From: WYZ-LMO2 sp040514265
GTDB taxonomy: Archaea; Halobacteriota; Archaeoglobi; Archaeoglobales; Archaeoglobaceae
Assembly: GCA_040514265.1 (NCBI GenBank)
Contig: JBEVCD010000047.1
Location: 1 to 19,736 of the forward strand
Direction of reading: 5' to 3'
Length of the DNA: 19,736 nucleotides
The notes below the pieces were generated by a model, which had not been told where the DNA came from, searched no databases, and worked only from the letters and a program-made list of their open reading frames with translations. A program made the position numbers and the translations under genes. Shown piece after piece: positions 7,961 through 15,060 of the stretch (position 1 is the stretch's first letter; each line of letters begins with the position of its first letter).

Positions 7961-8751
7961 GAGGAGAAGCAGCGATAGCGCTGTCAGCAATACTGATGAG
8001 CACAGTCTCGATATTCGTTCGCGAAATCGACGGCGACGCTCTAAGCGTAGCATTTCTGCGTTTCGCTTCGGCGTCCGTATTTTTAGCAGCCTTTGCAGCT
8101 GTGGCGAGGATTAGGCTGAGGATGTCCAAGATACTTTTTCTGCTGGCTCTCCTAAACCTCGCAACGGTTTCGTGCTACATCTACGCGATAAAGTCGCTCG
8201 AAGTTGCGACCGCGGCGCTACTTCTTTACGCAGCCCCCGTCTATGCTGTTCCGATCGCAGCTGCAATGGGGGAGAAAATAGAGCTCAGAAGTGTTCTTTC
8301 ACTCTTAATCGGTCTTCTCGGCCTGTACCTGCTACTTTCCCCATATCCGCGCTTCGAAACGTCTCTGCTGATCGGCGTGGCTTCCGGCGTGTTCTACGCG
8401 CTCGTCTTCGCGGTCTCGAAGGTAGCCCGCAAAAACCATGAACCGCTCGAAATTTCGATCGCAAACGTCACCATCGGCGCAGCTCTGCTGCTGCCCTATT
8501 ACGTTACAAACCCTGCGAGCGGGAGCCTGGCTACGGTAGTAGCCCTCGGACTCGTTCCGACTGCGATTCCGTTCTCGCTCTTTGCATACGCGATGAAGTA
8601 CTTGAAGGTTCAAAAAGCTCCGCTTATAGCGCTGGTGGAGCCGGTCTCTGCAACTTTCATCGGATACGTTTACTTCGGTGAAATGTTAAGCGAAGTTCAG
8701 CTTTTCGGTGCAGCCCTCGTTCTGCTCAGCGCTGCAGTGAGCTCGAGATAG
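7957..8751 (+). CDS. EamA/DMT-family transporter
   Basis: A 264-residue, strongly hydrophobic protein with two related halves, as in EamA (drug/metabolite transporter superfamily) proteins, which normally have about ten membrane helices. Helical stretches are evident near residues 4-22, 28-47, 53-70, 78-96 and 100-120, and again in the second half. The second half carries the typical ending in which a helix is followed by KAPLIALVEPVSATFIGYVYFGE. The substrate cannot be predicted. The start codon lies in an ATGA overlap with the reverse gyrase stop, so expression is probably coupled to that gene, although no functional link is obvious. The last 26 bp overlap the convergent gene at 8726. Confidence 0.85.
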   Translation: MRGEAAIALSAILMSTVSIFVREIDGDALSVAFLRFASASVFLAAFAAVARIRLRMSKILFLLALLNLATVSCYIYAIKSLEVATAALLLYAAPVYAVPIAAAMGEKIELRSVLSLLIGLLGLYLLLSPYPRFETSLLIGVASGVFYALVFAVSKVARKNHEPLEISIANVTIGAALLLPYYVTNPASGSLATVVALGLVPTAIPFSLFAYAMKYLKVQKAPLIALVEPVSATFIGYVYFGEMLSEVQLFGAALVLLSAAVSSR

Positions 8752-9541
8752 CTTCGTAAGCTTGCCTCGATGCTCTTCTCACGCCTTTCAGAAAGAGTTC
8801 GACGTACTCCTCTCTGCTCGTTCCGAAGTAATCCTTCTCGCTGACTCCTCTGTAGTAAAGCCTGTGCGCCGGATCGTCGCTAGGCTTGATTATCTCCGGC
8901 GGCGTAAACGGAGCGCCGAAGTAAAAGTCGAAGAACTCCGCCGGGGATAGAGTTTTCCTCACGAACCTCGTTACGTCGAGGAATATCAGTTTCTCGCCGT
9001 CGTAAGCGAGCTCGTAGTCGTCCCAGGGGTGGTAAACGTAACCCTCCTCGTTTAGCTTCCAGAGCAGATAGCCGGCGAGCTCGATGCACTTCCTAGCGTT
9101 CTCGACATCGACCAGCACATCGCCATCGCGGAACTCCGACAGTGGCTTCGCATTCACCCACTCCTGGAGCATGAACTCGTCGCTAAAGGCTAGGGGTTTC
9201 GCTACGTTTGCCGCGAAACGCTCCAGAAGGTTCCCGAGCGATTCGATGCACTTCTTAAAGCTCCCCACCGGCGAGTCCGGAGAGAGAACGAGCAGAGCGT
9301 ACGTCCCGTCGGCTTCGACTCTGAAGACGTAGTAACGAACCCACGCCGAAGCTAAGGAGACTCTAACGTCTCCGCTTATGAAATCCGAAAACTCTTCGAG
9401 GGCTCTCCTTATCTTTTCGCTGAGTATTCTGAACCTCTCCTCTCTCGTTCTCGCGAACAGCGTTGACTTTAGGAGGTGGACCGTTATACCCCAGCACTCA
9501 ACGTAGTCGTTCGCGATGTTCTCGTCAAAGGTCACCCTCAT
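8726..9541 (-). CDS. Unrecognised protein with a degenerate kinase-like core
   Basis: I do not recognise this 271-residue protein as a named family. No signal peptide or membrane segment is visible. The middle resembles the C-lobe entry of protein-kinase-like folds. FMLQEWVNAKPLSEF at 123-137 looks like a hinge segment of the LxEyVxGxPL type. YVYHPWDDYELAYDG (168-182) followed by KLIFLDVTRF (184-193) resembles a catalytic loop plus metal-binding strand (HGDLxxxN, then IDFG), with H171, D174 and D189 as counterparts. The usual Asn is not obvious and D174 is one residue out of place, so it may be a divergent kinase or a pseudokinase. It overlaps the zinc-ribbon gene upstream by 17 bp, indicating co-expression, and EamA downstream by 26 bp tail to tail. 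Confidence 0.8.
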   Translation of the reverse strand: MRVTFDENIANDYVECWGITVHLLKSTLFARTREERFRILSEKIRRALEEFSDFISGDVRVSLASAWVRYYVFRVEADGTYALLVLSPDSPVGSFKKCIESLGNLLERFAANVAKPLAFSDEFMLQEWVNAKPLSEFRDGDVLVDVENARKCIELAGYLLWKLNEEGYVYHPWDDYELAYDGEKLIFLDVTRFVRKTLSPAEFFDFYFGAPFTPPEIIKPSDDPAHRLYYRGVSEKDYFGTSREEYVELFLKGVRRASRQAYEAISSSLQR

Positions 9542-9743
9542 ACGGGAACTCGTAGAGCTCCATGCCTACCTGCTCAACGACCCTCACCAGACCGGTCGTT
9601 CCGCAGTCCAGGCAGCGGACGATGTAAACCTTGGCGTCGAACTCGGCGTTCCTTCTCCTGAATTTTCCGTCGACGCACTTCAGCACCTCAACCCTGTGCT
9701 TCGTCCCGTCATCACAAATCGGGCAGTCGATCTCGGTAAGCAT
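9525..9743 (-). CDS. Small zinc-ribbon protein
   Basis: From the ATG at 9743 the protein has 72 residues. CPIC (C7, C10) and CLDCGTTG (C43, C46) form two CxxC knuckles of a zinc ribbon, with an additional C23 between them. The fold suggests nucleic-acid or protein binding; no specific function is recognised. The frame is open upstream to 9797, but that would run past the divergent radical SAM start at 9781, and the extra 18 residues look random. The 3' end overlaps the start of the kinase-like gene by 17 bp, so the two form an operon. No convincing TATA box is visible upstream. Confidence 0.75.
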   Translation of the reverse strand: MLTEIDCPICDDGTKHRVEVLKCVDGKFRRRNAEFDAKVYIVRCLDCGTTGLVRVVEQVGMELYEFPYEGDL

Positions 9744-9780
9744 AAAATTAGTATGGCGCTGGAAACAAATCGTTTTCTGA

Positions 9781-11178
9781 ATGCACCCGGAGTTCAACCC
9801 GTTCGCGAAGAGGTACAGGAAGGGCGTTAGGAGGGTAGCTCTGCTTTACCCCAACAGATACGTCGGGGGAATAGCTAACGTCGGTCTGCAGTACATCTAC
9901 GCAGCGATAAACGAGCTGGAAAACTACGTGTGCGAGAGGTTCTACGCCGATGTGTTCGGGGGCATGCGCAGCGTCGAGAGTGGAACTCCGCTGAAAGACT
10001 TCGACCTTGTTCTCGTCAGTCTGCAGTATGAACTCGACGTCTTCAAAGCCGTAGAAATTTTGCGGAAAAGCGGTTTCAGAGGTTTGAAAATCGCCGGCGG
10101 ACCGTGCGTAATGCAGAACCCCCTCCCCTTCAAACCCTTCTTCGACGCTTTCTTCGTCGGAGAGGTGGAAGGAAAATTGGAGGAGATAGTTTCTGCGAAG
10201 AGCGTTGACGATTTGAAAGGTCTTCCGGGCGTTTACACCGGTGAGGAGGAGAGTGTAAAGAGAGTCTACGCGAACCTCGGAAAACACATGGACCTCGAAA
10301 TAATCGGCGAAGGAGCGTACGGGCGGTGTTTTCTCGTGGAAATAGGCAGAGGCTGCGTGAGGCTGTGCAACTTCTGCGTCGTCCGCGGAATATATTTTCC
10401 CCCCAGGTGGAGGAAGCTTGAAGACCTTCCGGAAGTCAAGAACGTCGATAAGGTCGCGCTGATAGCTCCATCACCTACCGACCATCCGAGGTTCGCGGAC
10501 ATCGTGCAGCTGTACGTCGAGAAGGGTTTGCGGGTTTCGCCCTCCTCGCTTCGAGCCGACGCTCTCACAGAAGAGCTAGCCGAGCTGCTCTCTAAGACGT
10601 CTAGGTCGCTGACCTTAGCTCCAGAAACGGCATCGCCGCGCTTGCTGGAGGTTGTGAATAAAGGCATAACACCCGAAGATGTCCTCAGAGCAGCGGAAGT
10701 GGCTTCCGGAAGGTTCGAGAAGTTGAAGCTCTACTACCTGGTAGGTCTTCCGGGAGAAGAGGAAGAGGACGTTGAGGCGATAGTGGAGCAAGCTAAGAAA
10801 GTTAAGCGCCTCGTCAAGCGCGTCGAGGTCTCAGTGAACCCCCTCGTCCCGAAGCCGCACACCCCCATGCAGTGGTTCGCCTTCAGGAGAGATGCAGGGA
10901 AGAAGATCCGAAAGATCGTCGCAGCCTGCAGGAAAGAAGGAATAGAGGTCGACGCAGGAAGCGTAAGGGAATTCGAGCTTCAGACGATCATATCGAGGGG
11001 CGACGAGAGCGTATCCAAGCTCATTAGCGGAGAGAAGAGACCCAGAGATTTCGAGAGATTTCTGGGGAGCTTTGAAATCGACAAGGAGTTGCCCTGGGAC
11101 TTCTTAGACCACAGATACTCAAAGGCGAGGCTGAAAAAAGAGTACGAAAGGATTTTAAGCCTCGTGGAGAACAGATAA
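9781..11178 (+). CDS. Radical SAM protein with cobalamin-binding-like N-terminal domain
   Basis: A 465-residue protein. Residues 18 to about 150 (VALLYPNRYVGGIANVGLQ, then SLQYELDVFKAVEIL and IAGGPCVMQNPLPF) have the layout of a B12-binding-type Rossmann domain at the front of class B radical SAM enzymes; I do not see the DxHxxG cobalamin motif. The [4Fe-4S] motif is GRGCVRLCNFC with C192, C196 and C199. It is followed by an Elp3-like barrel including LAPETASPRLLEVVNKG and YYLVGLPGEEEEDVEAI. Such proteins carry out radical methylation, methylthiolation or other tailoring reactions; the substrate is not known here. The start at 9781 fits homologous N-termini. Downstream lies a GC-rich hairpin. 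Confidence 0.88.
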   Translation: MHPEFNPFAKRYRKGVRRVALLYPNRYVGGIANVGLQYIYAAINELENYVCERFYADVFGGMRSVESGTPLKDFDLVLVSLQYELDVFKAVEILRKSGFRGLKIAGGPCVMQNPLPFKPFFDAFFVGEVEGKLEEIVSAKSVDDLKGLPGVYTGEEESVKRVYANLGKHMDLEIIGEGAYGRCFLVEIGRGCVRLCNFCVVRGIYFPPRWRKLEDLPEVKNVDKVALIAPSPTDHPRFADIVQLYVEKGLRVSPSSLRADALTEELAELLSKTSRSLTLAPETASPRLLEVVNKGITPEDVLRAAEVASGRFEKLKLYYLVGLPGEEEEDVEAIVEQAKKVKRLVKRVEVSVNPLVPKPHTPMQWFAFRRDAGKKIRKIVAACRKEGIEVDAGSVREFELQTIISRGDESVSKLISGEKRPRDFERFLGSFEIDKELPWDFLDHRYSKARLKKEYERILSLVENR

Positions 11179-11183
11179 TGCCC

Positions 11184-11243
11184 TCTCCGCGCTGAGCCGT
11201 GAGAGCTTCGCCGAGCTATGATGCGGCGGCTCCCTAGCGGGGG
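11184..11243 (+). ncRNA. Candidate structured RNA with kink-turn-like core
   Basis: A GC-rich patch inside an otherwise AT-rich spacer folds on paper into a nested hairpin. The outer stem is 11184-11190 with 11237-11243 (CCGC/GCGG plus wobble and C-G pairs). After a small internal loop, GAGCCG (11194-11199) pairs with CGGCTC (11227-11232). AGCT (11204-11207) pairs with AGCT (11214-11217) around a short loop. Flanking the apical stem are GTGA on the 5' side and ATGATG on the 3' side, close to the D (CUGA) and C (RUGAUGA) boxes that form L7Ae-binding kink-turns. It could be an ncRNA, a 3' UTR element or simply a terminator hairpin; T-rich DNA follows. The strand is assumed from the box orientation. 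Confidence 0.35.
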
Positions 11244-11273
11244 TATTTTAATACTCTTTTCTGATGTTTTCGC

Positions 11274-11361
11274 AGGGATTAAAGCGGGCTAAATTAGATA
11301 AATCCCTGAATGCAACAAAATTTATATAGTTGTTAGTATAAGATACTTTTGGGTGGTGAAT
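11274..11361 (+). promoter_or_regulatory. Promoter with two inverted repeats upstream of the winged-helix regulator
   Basis: TTTATATA at 11321-11328 is a near-consensus archaeal TATA box, predicting transcription from about 11350. A GGTGGTGA Shine-Dalgarno-like stretch (11352-11359) precedes the ATG at 11362. Two inverted repeats flank the box. AGGGATT (11274-11280) and AATCCCT (11301-11307) are separated by 20 bases upstream. AGTAT-AAG-ATACT (11335-11347) lies between the TATA box and the predicted start. The second position is typical of an archaeal repressor operator, so autoregulation by the adjacent gene product is plausible. Confidence 0.5.
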
Positions 11362-11727
11362 ATGGAGGAGCTGACGGAGGTGGACGAGAAGATTGTAAAC
11401 CTGCTCACCGAGGCGGGGATGAACAGAAACATAGCGAAGGTAGTGGTCTTCCTGTCGAAGGTCGATGAGGCTATTTCGAGAGAAATAGAGAGGGCTGCAA
11501 ACCTGAGACAGCCGGAAGTGAGCCTAGCCATGAAAGAGCTCAAGGAGCTCGGATGGGTGAAGGAGAGGGAGCTGAAAAAGAAGGGAAAGGGTAGACCTCT
11601 CAAGAGCTACAAACTAACGAGAGATCTGAAGGAGATCGCCGCCGAGCTAATCGCGAAGAAGAGAGAGGAGATAAAGAAGATGGAGGAGGACCTCGAAGAG
11701 CTCGAAAGACTCGTGGGGCTAAGATAG
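11362..11727 (+). CDS. Winged-helix transcriptional regulator (ArsR/TrmB-like) with C-terminal coiled coil
   Basis: A 121-residue DNA-binding protein. Residues 8 to about 70 form a winged helix-turn-helix: NRNIAKVVVFLSKVDEAIS, then REIERAANLRQPEVSLAMKELKELGWV as the recognition region, then a basic wing with KKKGKGRPLKSYKL. The C-terminus (about 85-118) is a highly charged heptad-like helix rich in Lys and Glu, probably a dimerisation coiled coil. No cysteine pair or ligand domain is visible, so the effector is unknown. I chose ATG 11362 because of the GGTG Shine-Dalgarno; GTG codons at 11353 and 11356 are in frame. The stop abuts the hydrolase ATG with no gap, so the regulator probably controls an operon including that enzyme and itself. 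Confidence 0.85.
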   Translation: MEELTEVDEKIVNLLTEAGMNRNIAKVVVFLSKVDEAISREIERAANLRQPEVSLAMKELKELGWVKERELKKKGKGRPLKSYKLTRDLKEIAAELIAKKREEIKKMEEDLEELERLVGLR

Positions 11728-12441
11728 ATGTTCCTCGACGTTAGGGTGGGCAGAAACTTCTGCCGTCTGTCGGTCGAGCGCTGCGTACTCATCTGCCACG
11801 GCTTGCCCTACGAGCCCGGTTCTGCAATTCAGAAGAGCTATTACGAGCTTGCGAAGAGGATTTCGCTTCGAATTCCGGCTATAGCCTTCGACTTCTCCGG
11901 TACGGGGTTGAGCGAGGGGAACTTCGGTCTTCTGGAATGGAAGGAAGATGTCGAGAGGTTGGCGGCTGAGTTCGGAAGAGTCATACTGCTCGGCTACAGC
12001 ATGGGCGGAGCAGTTGCGGTAGCAGCCGCTGCCGAGCTGGACAACGTGGAAAAGCTCGTAACGGTCTCGTCGCCGTGCTGCCTCGACATGTTCGGAGAGG
12101 ATGCGCTCAGGGCTATATACTACAACGCGAAATCGAAGAGCCTGCTTAGGGGAATCGGCGACTACGAAAACTTCAGAGAGAAGTTTCTGTCGGATTTTCT
12201 GGAAATCGAGCCGGTAAGGTGGATCGCCGAAGTTCGCGTTCCGAAGCTCATAGTCCATGGACTAAACGACGAGATCGTCCCCTTCGAGCACGCCGAGAGA
12301 CTCTTCGCGAGGGCTAGGAAGCCCAAGAGTCTGATGGTCGTCCGCGACGGCGACCACTTCCTGCGGAGGAGGAGCGTCGTCACGGACAAAATAGTCGAGT
12401 GGATCGAGGGAAAAATTAGGGAAGAAAAGATTACGATTTGA
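11728..12441 (+). CDS. Alpha/beta-fold hydrolase
   Basis: A 237-residue serine hydrolase of the alpha/beta fold. The nucleophile elbow is LLGYSMGGAVAV with S91. DFSGTGLSEG at 55-64 is the typical oxyanion-side segment. The acid is D181 in IVHGLNDEIVP, and the base is H210 in RDGDHFL. The compact length with a short cap region (about 118-165) resembles bacterial and archaeal YqkD/DUF-type esterases or acyl hydrolases; the substrate is unknown. The ATG follows immediately on the stop codon of the regulator at 11727, implying a two-gene operon and translational coupling. The last 11 bp overlap the convergent adk gene. Confidence 0.9.
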   Translation: MFLDVRVGRNFCRLSVERCVLICHGLPYEPGSAIQKSYYELAKRISLRIPAIAFDFSGTGLSEGNFGLLEWKEDVERLAAEFGRVILLGYSMGGAVAVAAAAELDNVEKLVTVSSPCCLDMFGEDALRAIYYNAKSKSLLRGIGDYENFREKFLSDFLEIEPVRWIAEVRVPKLIVHGLNDEIVPFEHAERLFARARKPKSLMVVRDGDHFLRRRSVVTDKIVEWIEGKIREEKITI

Positions 12442-13084
12442 TCCTGTCGAGAATGTCGGTTATCTGCTTGAAGACTTCCTCGATGTCTTTCGTTCCATCC
12501 ACTTCGTACAGTATTCCCTTCTTTCTGTAGTACTCTATCAGCTGCTCTGTCCTCTCCCTGTACACCCTAAACCTCTCTCTGACGACTTCCTCCTTGTCGT
12601 CGTCCCTTTGATAGAGTTCCCCGCCGCACCTGTCGCACTTGTTGTCCTCCTTCGGCGGCGAGTATATGAGGTTGTAGACGGCTCCGCAGTTCCTGCAAGT
12701 TCTGCGGTATGCTATCCTCCTCACGACCTCCTCCTCCGGAACCGCGATGTTTATCACCGCATCTATCTTCATTCCCAGTTCTTCAAGCATCTTGTCGAGC
12801 GCCTCCGCCTGTGCGAGGGTCCTCGGAAAACCGTCGAGTATGAATCCGCCGCTGCAGTCTGGCTGCTGAAGTCTCTCCTTGACGATTCCGATCACTATCT
12901 CGTCCGGTACGAGCTCGCCGCGATCCATGTACTCTTTCGCCTTTTTACCCAGCTCCGTTCCCTTTGCGACGGCTTCCCTCAGTATATCTCCAGTTGCTAT
13001 GTGGACAAGCCCGTACTTCTCCGCAATCTTCTTCGCCTGCGTTCCCTTACCGGCGCCGGGTGCACCGAGCAGAATTAAGTTCAT
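12431..13084 (-). CDS. adk: Adenylate kinase, long form with zinc-binding LID
   Basis: ATP + AMP to 2 ADP. The 217-residue length is typical of the long bacterial-type enzyme. The P-loop GAPGAGKGT is at 7-15, the AMP-binding TGDILR at 31-36, and DGFPRT at 84-89. The LID carries C130, C133, C150 and C153, a four-cysteine zinc site. This is not the short archaeal AdkA type. It lies 42 bp downstream of the MoaD-like gene on the same strand. A weak TATA-like CTTAAG about 25 bp upstream of the ATG might give its own leaderless transcript, but this is not convincing. It converges on the hydrolase with an 11 bp overlap. Confidence 0.97.
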   Translation of the reverse strand: MNLILLGAPGAGKGTQAKKIAEKYGLVHIATGDILREAVAKGTELGKKAKEYMDRGELVPDEIVIGIVKERLQQPDCSGGFILDGFPRTLAQAEALDKMLEELGMKIDAVINIAVPEEEVVRRIAYRRTCRNCGAVYNLIYSPPKEDNKCDRCGGELYQRDDDKEEVVRERFRVYRERTEQLIEYYRKKGILYEVDGTKDIEEVFKQITDILDRIKS

Positions 13085-13126
13085 GCATTTCGATTTATTC
13101 GTAATCCTTAAGCTTTTTGATTTTTG

Positions 13127-13384
13127 TCAACCACCGCTTATCGGCGGGAATATAGCAACCTCGTCGTCATCCTTCAGCTCGACATCTTCTCCCCTCACGA
13201 TCCTCCCGTTGACCATGATGTTCACGTATTCCCTCAGCTTCCCGCCCTCGAACATGACGTCGCCGAGCTTGGGAAAAGTTTCAGCGAGCTTTCGCAGCAG
13301 CTCGCTCAGCTTTTCAGCTTCGATTTCTATCTCCTTCACACCAGCTGCCTCCCTAAAGTTGGCGAACAGCTTAACTCTTGGCAT
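13127..13384 (-). CDS. MoaD/ThiS-family ubiquitin-like sulfur carrier
   Basis: An 85-residue beta-grasp protein ending in PPISGG. The C-terminal Gly-Gly is the defining feature, adenylated by an E1-like enzyme and then thiocarboxylated or conjugated. It begins MPRVKLFANFREAAG, typical of MoaD. In archaea such proteins serve in molybdopterin synthesis, tRNA thiolation or as small modifier proteins (SAMPs), and sequence alone does not separate these roles. The start overlaps the end of the aminotransferase gene by 14 bp. No MoaE or E1-like partner lies in the window, so the neighbours do not identify the role. Confidence 0.88.
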   Translation of the reverse strand: MPRVKLFANFREAAGVKEIEIEAEKLSELLRKLAETFPKLGDVMFEGGKLREYVNIMVNGRIVRGEDVELKDDDEVAIFPPISGG

Positions 13385-14537
13385 GTTCCAAGAACTCGAT
13401 GATCCTATTTATCGCTTCCCTAAGTTTCTCGAACTTGACGGCGTAGGACATTCTGATGTAACCCTCTCCGCTCTCGCCGAACGCGTTTCCCGGAACTACG
13501 GCGATGCCTTTCTCGACCAGCAGTCTCTCCGCGAACTCCTCGCTTCCCATTTCGAGGGGTATCTTCGGGAAAGCGTAGAAAGCGCCTTCGGGCTTCGGAA
13601 TTTCCATGTAGGGACCGAGCTCCTTGAGGATGTAGTTCCTCCTCCTGATGTACTCCGCCTTCATCTCCTCTACTTCGTCCTGCGATCGCAGAGCTTCGAG
13701 CGCACCGATCTGGGAGGGCGTCGGAGCGCAGAGCATTGCGTACTGGTGTATCTTGAACATCGCATCGAATATGTCTGGAGGAGCTATGGCGAAGCCCACC
13801 CGCAGCCCGGTCATGGCGTAGGATTTTGAGAAACCGTTCAGAACCACCACCCTGTCCTCCATCCCGTTCAGCGACGCTATCGAGACGTGCCTTCCGGAGT
13901 AGGTCAGCTCGGCGTATATCTCGTCTGAGATGACGATTAAGTCGAGCTCGATTATCGCATCTGCGAGCTCTTCGAGCTCCTTCCTGGAGTAAGTTACGCC
14001 AGTCGGGTTGTTGGGGTAGTTCAGCACGAGAACTTTAGGCTCGAAGTTCTTAACGCTCATCAGCCGCTCGTAGTTCAGCCTGAAGTCAGGGGGTGTGGAG
14101 ATCGGCACTACCTCTCCTCCACACAGTATCGTGAGCGGTCTGTAGCTGACGTAGCACGGTTCGGGAATCACAACAACATCGCCGAAGTCGACGACGGCTC
14201 TGATAGCTATGTCGAAGGCTTCGCTCACACCAGAAGTAACTATTACTTGCTCCGGCGATGCTTCAACTCCAAACTTCTCGTAGTACTTAGCAATGGCTTC
14301 CCTCAGCTCCGGTAAGCCGGCGTTCGAGGTGTAAGACGTGTAGCCCTTTTCCAGTGCGTAGATTATTTCCTCCCTGATCCTCCAGGGGACGTGGAAGTCT
14401 GGCTCACCGACGCCCAAGCTTATGACGTCTTCTCTTCCGGCTACGAGGTCGAAGAACTTCCTGATTCCAGAGGGTTTTATTTCGGCTACCCTTCCAACGA
14501 CCCTACGGGACGAAGGCGAGCCTTCTGTCCTCCTCAT
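13371..14537 (-). CDS. Class I/II pyridoxal-phosphate aminotransferase (aspartate aminotransferase-like)
   Basis: A 388-residue fold-type I PLP enzyme. The Schiff-base lysine is K238 in GFSKSYAMTGLR. The PLP-contacting residues are in NYPNNPTG (173-180) and ISDEIYAEL (203-211). GVGEPDFHVP (42-51) is the N-terminal substrate-gate segment of this group. Archaeal members are annotated as aspartate or broad-specificity aminotransferases; the amino donor is not determined by these motifs. The ATG at 14537 lies 35 bp inside the upstream Lrp gene, and no later ATG/GTG/TTG precedes the conserved region, so the overlap seems real and implies translational coupling. Co-expression with an Lrp-type regulator suggests amino-acid-responsive control. 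Confidence 0.93.
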   Translation of the reverse strand: MRRTEGSPSSRRVVGRVAEIKPSGIRKFFDLVAGREDVISLGVGEPDFHVPWRIREEIIYALEKGYTSYTSNAGLPELREAIAKYYEKFGVEASPEQVIVTSGVSEAFDIAIRAVVDFGDVVVIPEPCYVSYRPLTILCGGEVVPISTPPDFRLNYERLMSVKNFEPKVLVLNYPNNPTGVTYSRKELEELADAIIELDLIVISDEIYAELTYSGRHVSIASLNGMEDRVVVLNGFSKSYAMTGLRVGFAIAPPDIFDAMFKIHQYAMLCAPTPSQIGALEALRSQDEVEEMKAEYIRRRNYILKELGPYMEIPKPEGAFYAFPKIPLEMGSEEFAERLLVEKGIAVVPGNAFGESGEGYIRMSYAVKFEKLREAINRIIEFLEHAKS

Positions 14538-14994
14538 CAGCGAATAACGTCACCCCCTCTTCCTTGTACGTTCTGAGCACGAAATGGGTGACAGTATCTC
14601 GCACTTCGGGTATCGTCGAGATCTTCTCCGCCACAAAAAACGCCACGTCCTTGAGGGTTTTACCCTTAACGACGACCTGAAAGTCGTACTCACCGCTGAC
14701 CAGACGAACGGCGTGAACTTCGGGGAACTTCGCTATCCTTCTCGCTATATCGTCGTATCCCTTTTCCCTGCTCAGGGAAACCTTTACGTCGATTATCGCG
14801 TATATGTAATCCTCAACGACCTTCTCCCAGTCCACTATCGTCTTGTACTTCAGTATCACCCCACTCCTTTCAAGCTCCTCGATCAGCGATGCTATTTCCT
14901 CTTCGCTCCTCCCGAGCATTTCTGCTATCTCCTTCGGCGTTAACTTCGCGTTTTCTTCGAGCATCTTTAAAACTTCAATCTTGAGCCCGTCCAC
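14503..14994 (-). CDS. Lrp/AsnC-family transcriptional regulator
   Basis: A 163-residue regulator. The N-terminal helix-turn-helix spans about 1-50 (LTPKEIAEMLGRSEEEIASLIEELERSGVI as the scanning and recognition helices). It is followed by a RAM ligand-binding/oligomerisation domain (about 65-150) including VSGEYDFQVVVKGKT. The start is a GTG at 14992-14994, centred 24-25 bp downstream of the TATA-like TTTAAATA and without Shine-Dalgarno, so the mRNA is probably leaderless. It overlaps the aminotransferase gene by 35 bp, a pairing that suggests it controls its own operon in response to an amino acid. Confidence 0.92.
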   Translation of the reverse strand: MDGLKIEVLKMLEENAKLTPKEIAEMLGRSEEEIASLIEELERSGVILKYKTIVDWEKVVEDYIYAIIDVKVSLSREKGYDDIARRIAKFPEVHAVRLVSGEYDFQVVVKGKTLKDVAFFVAEKISTIPEVRDTVTHFVLRTYKEEGVTLFADEEDRRLAFVP

Positions 14995-15011
14995 GAAGCG
15001 AGGAGTTGCGA

Positions 15012-15060
15012 GAGTATTTAAATTCTCCCTCCGTTACCGACTTTTTTAGGGGGTGGTGGT
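15012..15060. promoter_or_regulatory. Bidirectional promoter between lrp-like gene and zinc-finger gene
   Basis: TATTTAAATT (15015-15024) holds a symmetric TTTAAA core that can serve as TATA box in both directions. Leftward it lies about 24-25 bp from the GTG at 14994 (leaderless). Rightward it predicts a start near 15045, leaving a leader of about 15 nt that contains the strong Shine-Dalgarno-like run AGGGGGTGGTGGT just before the ATG at 15061. Confidence 0.5.

Noticed and set aside
11184..11260. Calling the hairpin a standard C/D or H/ACA guide RNA
   Set aside because: Box C/D spacing is wrong (no terminal C and D pair at guide distance), and there is no ACA next to the outer stem with a guide-sized pocket.
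12879..13829. 316-codon plus-strand frame
   Set aside because: It is antisense across adk, the MoaD-like gene and the aminotransferase; its low-complexity Ser-rich start is a shadow of those genes.
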